Shown here one piece after another: positions 1 to 6,740 of a DNA stretch of 9,065 nucleotides. The notes beneath the pieces are model-generated. The model saw nothing but the letters and a program-made list of their open reading frames with translations, did no database searches and was not told where the DNA came from. The first letter of the stretch is position 1, and the number at the start of each line of letters is the position of its first letter. The stretch comes from Marinosulfonomonas sp. GTDB lineage: Bacteria > Pseudomonadota > Alphaproteobacteria > Rhodobacterales > Rhodobacteraceae. The position numbers were made by a program, and so were the translations under genes. Location of the stretch: positions 1-9,065 of the forward strand of contig JALSJL010000467.1 in assembly GCA_026989405.1 (NCBI GenBank), in the 5' to 3' direction.

Positions 1-1
1 C

Positions 2-220
2 GACATCGACCCGGCCAAGGGCCTGTCGCGGGCACTGGCGCGCGCGACAGCCGAAGAGCGCTTCGAAGAATTCGGCGAAGACATGCAGCGCCGGATGCGG
101 CAGGGTTTTCTGGATCTTGCCGCCGAGTTCCCCGAGCGCTGCGTCATCGTCGATGGCAATCGCGAGCCCGGGGTGATTGCGGGCGAAATCGAGGCCGTCG
201 TCGCGAAGCATTTGCCATGA
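2..220 (+). CDS. tmk: Thymidylate kinase, C-terminal part (5' end outside the window)
   Basis: Thymidylate kinase phosphorylates dTMP to dTDP with ATP, in the cytoplasm. Only the last 72 codons are present, against about 210 residues for the family, so the P-loop and DRY/F region lie upstream of the window. The visible part begins with D-x-DP-x-x-GL-x-R, the conserved segment after the Tmk lid region. It continues through an ERFE/F segment and ends in an amphipathic C-terminal helix (EIEAVVAKHLP). The stop codon (218-220) overlaps the ATG of the next gene as ATGA, which implies translational coupling. A tmk-holB pair is a common alphaproteobacterial arrangement and supports the call. The identification is good although the piece is short. 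Confidence 0.88.
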   Translation, partial: DIDPAKGLSRALARATAEERFEEFGEDMQRRMRQGFLDLAAEFPERCVIVDGNREPGVIAGEIEAVVAKHLP

Positions 221-1353
221 ACCCGACCGAGGATCTGCCCGAGTCCGACCGTGTGGACGGCGCCCCGCATCCGCGCGAAACCGTGACACTTGTCGGCCAG
301 GACAGTGCCGAACGGGCATTCCTGGCGGCTTGCAATGGCGGCAAGATGCATCACGCCTGGCTGATTTCCGGCCCGCGCGGCATTGGCAAGGCCACGCTGG
401 CCTGGCGGATCGCGCGGTTCTTGCTGGCAACTGACATGCCGGCTTGCGGCACCATGTTCGATGATCCGACGCCGCAGGCCGAGACCCTGGACATTCCCGC
501 CGACCACCCGGTCGCGCGGCGCATGATGGCGCTCGCCGAACCCCGGATGTTCCTTCTGCGCCCCGGCTGGGACGAAAAGGCCAAACGCCTCAGGCAGGCC
601 ATCACCGTGGATGAAGTCAGAAAACTCAAGGATTTTTTCCATATGTCGGCAGCGGATGGCGGTCGGCGGGCAGTTATAGTAGATTGCGCGGACGATCTGA
701 ACGTCAACGCCGCCAATGCGCTGCTCAAACTGTTGGAAGAACCACCTGCCGATGCCGTCCTGTTGCTTGTCAGCCACCAGCCTTCGGGCCTGCTGCCGAC
801 CATCCGGTCACGGTGTCGCCAATTGCGGTGCAAGACATTGTCCCCGGACGAGATGAAAAAGGCCATGACAGCCGCCGGGGCCGAAATCGGGAGCGATCAT
901 GCGGCTCTGTCCGAACTGTCTTGCGGTTCGGTCGGTGAGGCAGTGCGCTTCAGGAACCTCGATGGAATGCAGACTTACGCGCGGCTTGTGTCCATGCTCG
1001 GCGCGCTGCCGGACCTTGACCGCCCGGCCGCGCTGAGACTGGCCGAAAGCGCGGTTGGCAAGGGCAACCAGGCCCGGTTTGACATGGTGTTGCATCTGAT
1101 CGACCTGTTCCTGGCACGCACCGCGCGCACCGGAGTCACCGGGCCACCGCTGGTTGAGGCGGCGCCGGGGGAAGCGGAATTGATGCAGCGCCTGGCACCG
1201 GCACCAGAGGCCGGACGCATCTGGGCCCAATTGCAGCAACAGCTTGGCGCGCGCGCGCGCCACGGCAAGTCCGTCAACCTCGATCCGGCGGCGCTGGTGC
1301 TTGATATCCTGTTTCGCATTCGCGACACGGCCGCGAAAATGCAGGCCAGGTAG
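217..1353 (+). CDS. holB: DNA polymerase III delta' subunit (clamp loader)
   Basis: The delta' subunit is part of the clamp-loader complex that places the beta sliding clamp on primed DNA. The 378-residue product has a P-loop, GPRGIGKAT, at residues 52-60, a Walker-B-like VIVDCADD at 153-160, NALLKLLEEPP just after it, and the SRC motif (SRCR, 198-201) typical of clamp-loader AAA+ subunits. The C-terminal helical domain ends with NLDPAALVLD near the terminus. The zinc module of E. coli delta' (four Cys) is not apparent: the equivalent stretch has only Cys77 and a longer linker. The ATG overlaps the tmk stop, so translation is probably coupled, and the N-terminus (DRVDGAPHPRET) looks native. 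The length slightly exceeds E. coli HolB (about 334 residues). Identification is firm. Confidence 0.93.
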   Translation: MNPTEDLPESDRVDGAPHPRETVTLVGQDSAERAFLAACNGGKMHHAWLISGPRGIGKATLAWRIARFLLATDMPACGTMFDDPTPQAETLDIPADHPVARRMMALAEPRMFLLRPGWDEKAKRLRQAITVDEVRKLKDFFHMSAADGGRRAVIVDCADDLNVNAANALLKLLEEPPADAVLLLVSHQPSGLLPTIRSRCRQLRCKTLSPDEMKKAMTAAGAEIGSDHAALSELSCGSVGEAVRFRNLDGMQTYARLVSMLGALPDLDRPAALRLAESAVGKGNQARFDMVLHLIDLFLARTARTGVTGPPLVEAAPGEAELMQRLAPAPEAGRIWAQLQQQLGARARHGKSVNLDPAALVLDILFRIRDTAAKMQAR

Positions 1354-1477
1354 GCCAACTTGCGCCCGATCCGCGTGCCAATTCCCCTTTCTTGCGCGAT
1401 GACTTGAACCTGCCGGTATCTAGGCTAAACAAGCCAACAGGCTGCGGATTGGTCCGCCCGGCCCCACCGGAGGCGAC
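1354..1477 (+). promoter_or_regulatory. holB-tatD intergenic gap, possible tatD promoter
   Basis: This 124-bp gap has no credible gene, while the flanking genes are tightly packed. Possible -35 boxes are TTGCGC (1392-1397) and TTGAAC (1404-1409). The best -10-like match is TATCTA (1417-1422), 19 bp after the first box. A clear Shine-Dalgarno, GGAGG, lies at 1469-1473, four bases before the tatD ATG. tatD and its followers may have their own promoter here, but the boxes are weak and the call is tentative. Confidence 0.25.
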
Positions 1478-2302
1478 ATGCACGACAAAGCAGAGATAAC
1501 GGACAGCCACTGTCATCTGGACTTCCCCGATTTCGCCGATTTCGCCGATTTCGCCGATGAGCTTGCCCAGGTGATCGCGCGGGCACAACAGGCCGGGGTG
1601 ACGCGGATGGTGACGATCTGCACCCGCCTTGCCAATGAGCCCCAGGTGCGCGAAATCGCCGAAAAGTTTGCGCCGGTCTACTATGCGGCGGCGACCCACC
1701 CGATGAGCGTGGCAAAAGAACCGATGGCCAGGGTCGAAGACCTTGTTGCCCTGGCCCGCCACCCCAAGTTTGTCGGCATAGGCGAAACCGGGCTGGACTA
1801 TCATTATACCGCCGACACCAAGGCCGCGCAGACCGAAAGCCTGCTGGTCCATATCGAGGCGGCGCGGCAAACCGACCTGCCGTTGATCATACACGCGCGC
1901 GACGCCGATCAGGACATGGCAGACATCCTTGAACGCGAACACCGGGCGGGCGCGTTCAGCTGCGTCATGCACTGCTTTTCATCCGGGCGAGAACTTGCCG
2001 AACGCACGCTTGGGCTGGGCTTTTACCTGTCGATGTCGGGCATTGCCGCATTTCCCAGATCGGCCGAGCTGCGCGCGATCTTCGCGGATGCGCCGGTTGA
2101 AAGAATACTGGTTGAAACCGACGCCCCCTACCTGGCCCCGCCGCCGCACCGGGGCCGCAGGAATGAGCCGGCCTTCACGGTCCACACCGCCCAGGTGGGC
2201 GCCGAGTTGTTCGGCATGGACTATTCTGATTTTGCTGCGCGCACGCAGGCAAACTTCGAGCGGCTTTTTCGCAAGGCCGCCAACCCGGCAGGGCCGGCCT
2301 GA
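1478..2302 (+). CDS. tatD: TatD-family metal-dependent hydrolase (DNase)
   Basis: TatD proteins are cytoplasmic TIM-barrel metalloenzymes with 3'-5' exonuclease/DNase activity, linked to DNA repair and quality control. The metal ligands can be followed along the 274-residue product: DSHCHLD with His11 and His13, GIGETGLDY with Glu103, HARD with His139, MHCF with His165, and ETDAPYLAP with Asp215. The length is close to the family norm of about 260. A GGAGG ribosome binding site four bases upstream supports the ATG chosen. The stop overlaps the next start as TGATG. An unusual FAD-FAD-FAD tripeptide repeat follows the first metal motif (see the repeat entry). The physiological substrate cannot be read from sequence; family membership is clear. 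Confidence 0.93.
   Translation: MHDKAEITDSHCHLDFPDFADFADFADELAQVIARAQQAGVTRMVTICTRLANEPQVREIAEKFAPVYYAAATHPMSVAKEPMARVEDLVALARHPKFVGIGETGLDYHYTADTKAAQTESLLVHIEAARQTDLPLIIHARDADQDMADILEREHRAGAFSCVMHCFSSGRELAERTLGLGFYLSMSGIAAFPRSAELRAIFADAPVERILVETDAPYLAPPPHRGRRNEPAFTVHTAQVGAELFGMDYSDFAARTQANFERLFRKAANPAGPA
1529..1558 (+). repeat. 9-bp tandem repeat inside tatD (three units plus a partial)
   Basis: The unit GATTTCGCC occurs three times in perfect tandem (1529-1555), followed by GAT (1556-1558). In the TatD frame it encodes Asp-Phe-Ala three times, directly after DSHCHLDFP. The unit is a multiple of three, so gain or loss would keep the frame. It looks like replication slippage that lengthens the loop after the first metal-binding motif. 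Confidence 0.9.
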
Positions 2303-3099
2303 TGGCGCGCCTGCGCTTCACCATACTGGGGTGCGGATCATCCGGCGGCGTTCCGCGCTTGGGTGGTCAGTGGGGCGCGTGCGACCCGGAAAACCCCAGG
2401 AACCACCGCCTGAGGTGCTCTTTGCTTGTCGAGCAGTTCGGGCAACAGGGCGTCACCCGGGTGCTGATCGACACGTCCCCCGATCTGCGCGCCCAATTGC
2501 TGGCAGCACAGGTGGGCCTGCTTGATGCGGTGGCCTACACCCATTCCCATGCCGACCACATGCACGGGATCGATGACCTCAGAATGGTTGTCTTCAATCG
2601 CGGCAGCCGGCTGCCGGTCTGGGCAGACGGGCCGACCCAGGATGCCTTGCTGTCGCGGTTTGGCTATGCCTTCGTGCAGCCCGCCGGCTCGCCCTACCCG
2701 CCCATTCTGGACCTGAACACAATCGAAGGCGACATCGAGATCGATGGCGCAGGCGGCACCATCCTGTTGCGACCGTTCGACGTGCAGCACGGTGCCATGG
2801 GCGCGTTGGGTTTTCGGATTGGCAATACCGCCTACCTGCCGGACGTCTCGGACATCCCTGACAGCGCACTGGAAATCCTGTCGGGTCTGGAGTGCTGGAT
2901 ACTGGATGCACTGCGCCGTGACCCGCACCCGACGCACTTTCACCTGGCGCGGTCGCTGGAGTGGATTGACCGGATGAAACCCGACCGCGCGGTTCTGACC
3001 AACCTGCACAACGATCTGGACTACAATGCCCTGAGCGCCGAGACACCCGACAACGTGACCCCGGCGCATGACGGACTGACCCTCGAATTCGAGAGCTGA
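2302..3099 (+). CDS. MBL-fold metallo-hydrolase, PhnP-like
   Basis: This 265-residue protein belongs to the metallo-beta-lactamase superfamily, in the branch that includes PhnP (phosphoribosyl 1,2-cyclic phosphate phosphodiesterase). The dinuclear-metal motif HSHADH is at residues 81-86. Further probable ligands are His163 (VQHGAMG), Asp181 (YLPDVSDI) and His236 (NLHND). The N-terminal GCGSSGGVPR resembles the PhnP start. The Cys cluster that binds a structural zinc in E. coli PhnP is reduced here; I see Cys27 in the matching region, plus Cys11 and Cys39. No other phosphonate gene is nearby, and the gene is coupled to tatD by a 1-base overlap, so a role in C-P lyase metabolism should not be assumed. 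A cyclic-phosphate or nucleotide-type substrate is plausible but is inference. The family call is strong and the substrate unknown. Confidence 0.87.
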   Translation: MARLRFTILGCGSSGGVPRLGGQWGACDPENPRNHRLRCSLLVEQFGQQGVTRVLIDTSPDLRAQLLAAQVGLLDAVAYTHSHADHMHGIDDLRMVVFNRGSRLPVWADGPTQDALLSRFGYAFVQPAGSPYPPILDLNTIEGDIEIDGAGGTILLRPFDVQHGAMGALGFRIGNTAYLPDVSDIPDSALEILSGLECWILDALRRDPHPTHFHLARSLEWIDRMKPDRAVLTNLHNDLDYNALSAETPDNVTPAHDGLTLEFES

Positions 3100-3100
3100 C

Positions 3101-4033
3101 GTGGCCGCGCTGCTGGATGTGATCCTGCCGGTGTTTCTGGTCATCGGGTTTGGATACACAGCTGCGCGGGGTCGGTTGTTTTCCCAAGATGCCGTCGCCG
3201 GACTGATGAATTTCGCCCAGAACTTCGCGGTTCCCTGCCTGTTGTTCCTTGCCATCTGGCGCATTGACCTTGCGGCGGATATCAACCTTGCGCTCATGCT
3301 CAGCTTTTATATCGGCGCTTTCGCCGGCTTTGCTTTTGCGTTTGCCGGCGCTCGCTGGCTGTTTCGCCGCTCGCTTCGCGACGCCATCGCCATCGGCTTT
3401 TGCGGCATGTTTTCCAATACGGTGCTGTTGGGCCTGCCAATAACCGAACGTGCCTATGGCGCCGACGCGCTGAACGCGAACTATGCGATCCTGTCCGTTC
3501 ATGCCCTGATCATGTATGGCTTCGGCGTCACCGTGATGGAACTGGCCGGCGCCGGCAGCAATCGTCTGACAGGCGTATTGTTCAAGACCGCCGCGACCAT
3601 GGCGCACAACCCCTTGCTGATCGGCATCATGCTGGGGTTTCTTTTCAACCTGACGGGCGCCCCGCTGCCAACCGTCGCGATTTCGGCGCTTGAAATGCTT
3701 TCCAGCGCGGCCCTTCCTGCGGCGCTGTTTGCCCTGGGCGGCGTCTTGTCGCGCTATCGGGCGGAAGGCGACAGGCTGGCGATCGGCTGGGTCGCCCTGG
3801 CTTCGCTTGTGGTTCATCCAACCGTGACATGGCTGCTTGGGACGATGGTTTTCAACCTCGAGGTTCCGGCGCTTCGATCGGCGGTTCTGACCGCCGCCAT
3901 GGCGCCCGGGGTGAACACCTTTCTGTTTGCCAACATGTATGGCGCCGCCAAACGCGTGGCGGCATCCGGTGTTCTGCTCGGAACCGCTCTTTCGGTCATC
4001 ACGGTCTGGATCTGGCTCATGATACTACCCTGA
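3101..4033 (+). CDS. AEC-family (auxin efflux carrier-like) permease
   Basis: This 310-residue inner-membrane protein is almost entirely hydrophobic, with about ten predicted membrane segments; the first spans roughly residues 4-22. Family features include SNTVLLGLPI at 105-114, HNPLLIG at 169-175, PAALFALGG at 206-214, and APGVNTFLFANMYG at 268-281, where proline and asparagine fall in membrane segments. Bacterial AEC members carry small organic acids such as malate or malonate, but the substrate cannot be read here. The start is GTG at 3101, one base after the upstream stop, with GAGAG five bases before it as a likely ribosome binding site. It is probably co-transcribed with tatD and the metallo-hydrolase; a functional link is not evident. 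Its stop lies 15 bases from the end of a convergent truncated gene. Confidence 0.88.
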   Translation: MAALLDVILPVFLVIGFGYTAARGRLFSQDAVAGLMNFAQNFAVPCLLFLAIWRIDLAADINLALMLSFYIGAFAGFAFAFAGARWLFRRSLRDAIAIGFCGMFSNTVLLGLPITERAYGADALNANYAILSVHALIMYGFGVTVMELAGAGSNRLTGVLFKTAATMAHNPLLIGIMLGFLFNLTGAPLPTVAISALEMLSSAALPAALFALGGVLSRYRAEGDRLAIGWVALASLVVHPTVTWLLGTMVFNLEVPALRSAVLTAAMAPGVNTFLFANMYGAAKRVAASGVLLGTALSVITVWIWLMILP

Positions 4034-4051
4034 CACGCGCCGCCGGGTCAG
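4030..4051. terminator. Weak inverted repeat between convergent gene ends
   Basis: CTGAC (4030-4034) and GTCAG (4047-4051) form a 5-bp stem with a GC-rich 12-base loop. The arms contain the stop codons of the permease (+) and of the truncated gene (-). There is no T-tract on either side, so a factor-independent terminator is only a weak possibility. Confidence 0.18.
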
Positions 4052-4236
4052 TGGGGAAAGAGCATCCCGGAAACGATGCTCGGCTCAATTCCGGCCACGA
4101 TCAGCGACCGGCCGGCCATCACATAAAGTGAAACATCCGGTGCCAGCGCCCCAAGAACGGCGGACGCGGTCATGAACCGCTTCCCCGGCTTCCCAAAGAC
4201 CGCGGCGCCAAGTATCAGATGTGCGGGCGTGTTCAT
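4048..4236 (-). pseudogene. Truncated small membrane protein gene beside cobQ (N-terminal remnant)
   Basis: The 62-codon frame starts MNTPAHLILGAAVFGKPGKR and continues with GALAPDVSLYVMAGR, then stops after GMLFPH. From memory, this beginning matches small integral-membrane proteins of roughly 150-170 residues encoded next to cobQ in Rhodobacterales, sometimes labelled 'cobalamin biosynthesis protein CobQ' only because of their position. His6 and the Pro33-Asp34 pair resemble the N-terminus of YdjM-type membrane metal-dependent hydrolases. About 100 C-terminal residues, with the later His/Asp-rich motif, are missing, and the convergent permease gene begins 15 bases beyond the stop. A deletion or rearrangement probably removed the 3' part. 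A purine-rich AAAAAGGG precedes the ATG, so a short peptide could still be made. It could instead be a genuine small protein, but I favour a remnant. Confidence 0.62.
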
Positions 4237-4249
4237 TGTCGACCCTTTT

Positions 4250-4278
4250 TAATCACCCATCAGCCGGTTATTGCTCAA
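4250..4278 (-). promoter_or_regulatory. Possible promoter for the truncated minus-strand gene
   Basis: On the minus strand TTGAGC (4278-4273) and TGATTA (4255-4250) are separated by 17 bp. The leader would be very short, about 10 bases, before the ATG at 4236. The -10 match is poor. The whole divergent gap to cobQ is only 63 bp, too short for a complete cobalamin riboswitch. Confidence 0.2.
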
Positions 4279-4299
4279 CCATGGCTGGGAAGGGGCTGT

Positions 4300-5751
4300 A
4301 TGGCCAAAGCGATCATGATCCAGGGGACGGGCTCGAACGTCGGCAAGTCCGTATTGGTGGCAGGGCTGGCGCGCGCGGCCCTGCGACGCGGCCTCAGTGT
4401 TGCACCTTTCAAGCCGCAAAACATGTCGAACAATGCGGCTGTCACCTGTGACGGCGGCGAAATCGGGCGTGCGCAGGCCTTGCAGGCCCGCGCCGCCGGT
4501 CGCGAGCCGGTGGTGGACATGAACCCGGTCCTGTTGAAGCCGGAAAGCGGGCGGCGGGCGCAGATCATCGTTCAGGGGCAGCGCCACGGCACCTTGCACG
4601 CGCGAGACTACGGACAGCAGAAGGCCCGGCTTCTGCCCAAGGTCATGGAAAGCTTCCGCCGTCTTGCGGAAACTGCCGACCTGATCATCGTGGAAGGCGC
4701 AGGCAGCCCGGCCGAAACCAACCTGCGCCACGGCGACATTGCCAACATGGGCTTTGCCGAGGCCGCAGGGGTGCCCGTCGTGCTTGTGGGTGACATCGAC
4801 CGCGGTGGGGTGATTGCCCAGATCGTTGGCACACATGCGGTTCTGGCCCCGGACGACCGGGCACGCATTCGGGCATTCGTCGTCAACAAGTTCCGCGGTG
4901 ACCCCCAGCTGTTCGCGGACGGCATGCAGGATATCGTGCGCCACACCAACTGGGCCGGGCTTGGCAGTCTGCCCTGGTTTGAAGATGCCTGGCGTCTGCC
5001 CGCAGAAGACGTGATGGACATCGCATCACGCCGTGGCGGCAGCTTCAAGATCGTGGTCCCCCGCCTTCGCCGAATCGCAAACTTCGACGATCTCGATCCG
5101 CTGGCCAGCGAACCTGGTGTCGATGTCGAGCTTGTCGACCCCGGACGCGCTCTGCCGGGCAACGCCGACCTGGTCCTGATCCCCGGCTCAAAGAGCACGA
5201 TCTCCGACCTGGCCGATTTCCGGGCCAATGGCTGGGATATCGACCTGCGGGCACATGTGCGCCGCGGCGGGCATGTGCTTGGAATTTGCGGTGGCTACCA
5301 GATGCTTGGCCAGACCATCGCGGACCCCGACGGCATCGAGGGCCCGCCGACGACGGTCGAAGGTTTGGGAATCTTGCGGGTGTCGACAACGATGTCACCG
5401 CAAAAACGGCTGGCAGTGACCCGGGCCATGGACCTTCAAAGCCGCGAACCGGTGACGGGCTATGAAATACACTTGGGCGACACGACAGGCCCCGACTGCA
5501 CTGAAACCTGGCTATCGGTCGATGGCCGCCCACATGGCGCAACAAGCCCCGACGGGCGCGTCCTGGGCTGCTATCTGCATGGCCTGTTCAGCGCCGACGG
5601 CTTTCGGCATGCGTTCCTCGGCCGACTTGGCGCGCAGGATCTGGGAAATCGCTATGATGATGGTGTCGAAGCTGCGCTCGACGATCTGGCCCGACACCTG
5701 GAAACTCATCTGGATATCGAGGCGCTGCTGCGGCTGGCCGCGCCGGTCTGA
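4300..5751 (+). CDS. cobQ: Cobyric acid synthase (glutamine-hydrolysing)
   Basis: CobQ amidates the b, d, e and g side chains of adenosylcobyrinic acid a,c-diamide, using four glutamines and ATP, to give adenosylcobyric acid late in cobalamin synthesis. The 483-residue product has an N-terminal dethiobiotin-synthetase-like ATPase domain with GTGSNVGKS at residues 9-17. FKPQNMSNN and VEGAGSPAE follow in the same domain. The C-terminal class-I-type glutaminase domain has the nucleophile Cys330 in GICGGYQMLG and His427 in CYLHGLF. I chose the ATG at 4300 because MAKAIMIQGTGSN is the usual CobQ start and GGGAAGGGG (4287-4295) is a good ribosome binding site. An in-frame upstream GTG at 4219 would add 27 unconserved residues and overlap the divergent gene. 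No other cob gene is in the window. Confidence 0.96.
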   Translation: MAKAIMIQGTGSNVGKSVLVAGLARAALRRGLSVAPFKPQNMSNNAAVTCDGGEIGRAQALQARAAGREPVVDMNPVLLKPESGRRAQIIVQGQRHGTLHARDYGQQKARLLPKVMESFRRLAETADLIIVEGAGSPAETNLRHGDIANMGFAEAAGVPVVLVGDIDRGGVIAQIVGTHAVLAPDDRARIRAFVVNKFRGDPQLFADGMQDIVRHTNWAGLGSLPWFEDAWRLPAEDVMDIASRRGGSFKIVVPRLRRIANFDDLDPLASEPGVDVELVDPGRALPGNADLVLIPGSKSTISDLADFRANGWDIDLRAHVRRGGHVLGICGGYQMLGQTIADPDGIEGPPTTVEGLGILRVSTTMSPQKRLAVTRAMDLQSREPVTGYEIHLGDTTGPDCTETWLSVDGRPHGATSPDGRVLGCYLHGLFSADGFRHAFLGRLGAQDLGNRYDDGVEAALDDLARHLETHLDIEALLRLAAPV

Positions 5752-5771
5752 CGCGCGCATTCCACCGCCTC

Positions 5772-5784
5772 GGGGCCAAGCCCC
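5772..5784. terminator. Short GC hairpin between convergent cobQ and popZ-like gene
   Basis: GGGGC (5772-5776), CAA, GCCCC (5780-5784) forms a compact 5-bp GC stem in the 32-bp gap between the two convergent stops. No T-tract follows on either strand, so it is at best a weak bidirectional terminator. Confidence 0.27.
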
Positions 5785-6671
5785 TAGTCTTCAGGATCGT
5801 AGCGTGCAATGGCGCGGTCGATTTCCAGACGCACCATGCGCCGGACGTTGCGCGTGATCGTTTCACCCAGCCGGCCGCGCAATTCTTCGCGCACGACATC
5901 CGAGATCATGTCGCGCAGGGCATCCAGATCAAGATAGACGTCATCATCTTCAACCAGTTCACCGCCCTTTTCGCCAGCCGTCTCGGGGGCCGGCAAAGAC
6001 CTGTTGGCCGATGCGGGATCGGCAGGGGCCTGCAGGTTTCTGGACAAGAAAAACGGAGCGTCGGAATGGCTGAAAACCGGCTCTGACTGCGGCTCTGGCT
6101 GTGGCGCGGGATCGGGCCGTGCGACCGGCGGCTCCTTGGGTTTCTCAACAGAAGACCGCGCGGCCGGTTGCGGCGGTTTCGGGTTTTCGATGACTTCGAA
6201 CAGGCGATGGCGCAAGGGTCTGAACGCGTCCGGCTCCGAGCCATCCGGCTCCCATTCGTCTTCGGCCTGGCCGACCGCCGCTTCGAGCTCTGCGATGCGC
6301 TCTTCCAGCGAAACATGCGCCTGCTCACGGGTGTTTTCGCCAGCGGCCTTGCCTTCGCGCCGTGCCTTCATCCGCCGAAGCTCTTCCTGCCAGGCCTGCT
6401 CCATCGCGATGAATTCGGCGGAGATCGGCGCATCCGCCCCGGACTCTTCGGATTGATCCGGCGCAATGCCGTCTTGCGGGTTGCCTTGTGCCTGGGGCGC
6501 GGCGGGTTTGCGCAGATGTGCGGAGCCCTCCACAACCATCAGGGCGGGCGTCAGCACCAACCGGTCTGCCGGAGGATGGGGATCGGGCTTTGCGGCGACC
6601 GTTTCAGAGACCAGCTCACGGATCGAGGACAAGACATCGTCCATTTCCACATTCGTCTTGCGTTCTGACAT
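5784..6671 (-). CDS. popZ: PopZ-like polar organising protein (DUF2497-type)
   Basis: PopZ self-assembles at cell poles in alphaproteobacteria and anchors the ParB-origin complex and signalling proteins. The 295-residue product has the same three-part layout. A short N-terminal helix, MDDVLSSIRELVSE (10-23), resembles the PopZ MEEILASIRR segment. A long disordered acidic, Pro-rich middle (about 25-243) includes LVLTPAL (38-44) and a charged stretch likely to be coiled coil (about 84-140). Paired C-terminal helices (about 245-290; DALRDMISDVVREEL, then VRRMVRLEIDRAI) match the oligomerisation region. Caulobacter PopZ is shorter, about 177 residues. It follows tolC by 69 bp, the place where popZ sits in several alphaproteobacteria. 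I chose the ATG at 6671; a TTG at 6725 would add 18 basic residues unlike the family. Function is inferred from architecture and gene order. Confidence 0.72.
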   Translation of the reverse strand: MSERKTNVEMDDVLSSIRELVSETVAAKPDPHPPADRLVLTPALMVVEGSAHLRKPAAPQAQGNPQDGIAPDQSEESGADAPISAEFIAMEQAWQEELRRMKARREGKAAGENTREQAHVSLEERIAELEAAVGQAEDEWEPDGSEPDAFRPLRHRLFEVIENPKPPQPAARSSVEKPKEPPVARPDPAPQPEPQSEPVFSHSDAPFFLSRNLQAPADPASANRSLPAPETAGEKGGELVEDDDVYLDLDALRDMISDVVREELRGRLGETITRNVRRMVRLEIDRAIARYDPED

Positions 6672-6740
6672 TACCGTCACTCTGCCCCGCGTTGGTATCC
6701 AGTTATTTGGCCGCTTTCTGCTCAATCAGTCGCGGAATAA

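Noticed and set aside
1247..1260. Run of seven GC dinucleotides in holB.
   Set aside because: It is read as Ala/Arg codons in a GC-rich gene and fits the protein's C-terminal helix; no sign of function.
3082..3093. Perfect 12-bp palindrome CTCGAATTCGAG covering the ribosome binding site of the permease gene.
   Set aside because: It lies within the coding end of the upstream gene and would give only a 4-bp hairpin stem; chance is a sufficient explanation.
2594..3817. Long minus-strand open frame of 407 codons opposite the hydrolase and permease genes.
   Set aside because: It is antisense to two well-supported genes, has a low-complexity Arg/Gln-rich product, and shows no recognisable motif; a GC-skew artefact.
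4219..4299. 27-codon N-terminal extension of CobQ from an upstream GTG.
   Set aside because: The residues are not CobQ-like, the frame would overlap the divergent gene, and the ATG at 4300 has a good ribosome binding site and a canonical N-terminus.
4237..4299. Cobalamin riboswitch upstream of cobQ.
   Set aside because: Only 63 bp lie between divergent starts, and no B12-box-like sequence is apparent.
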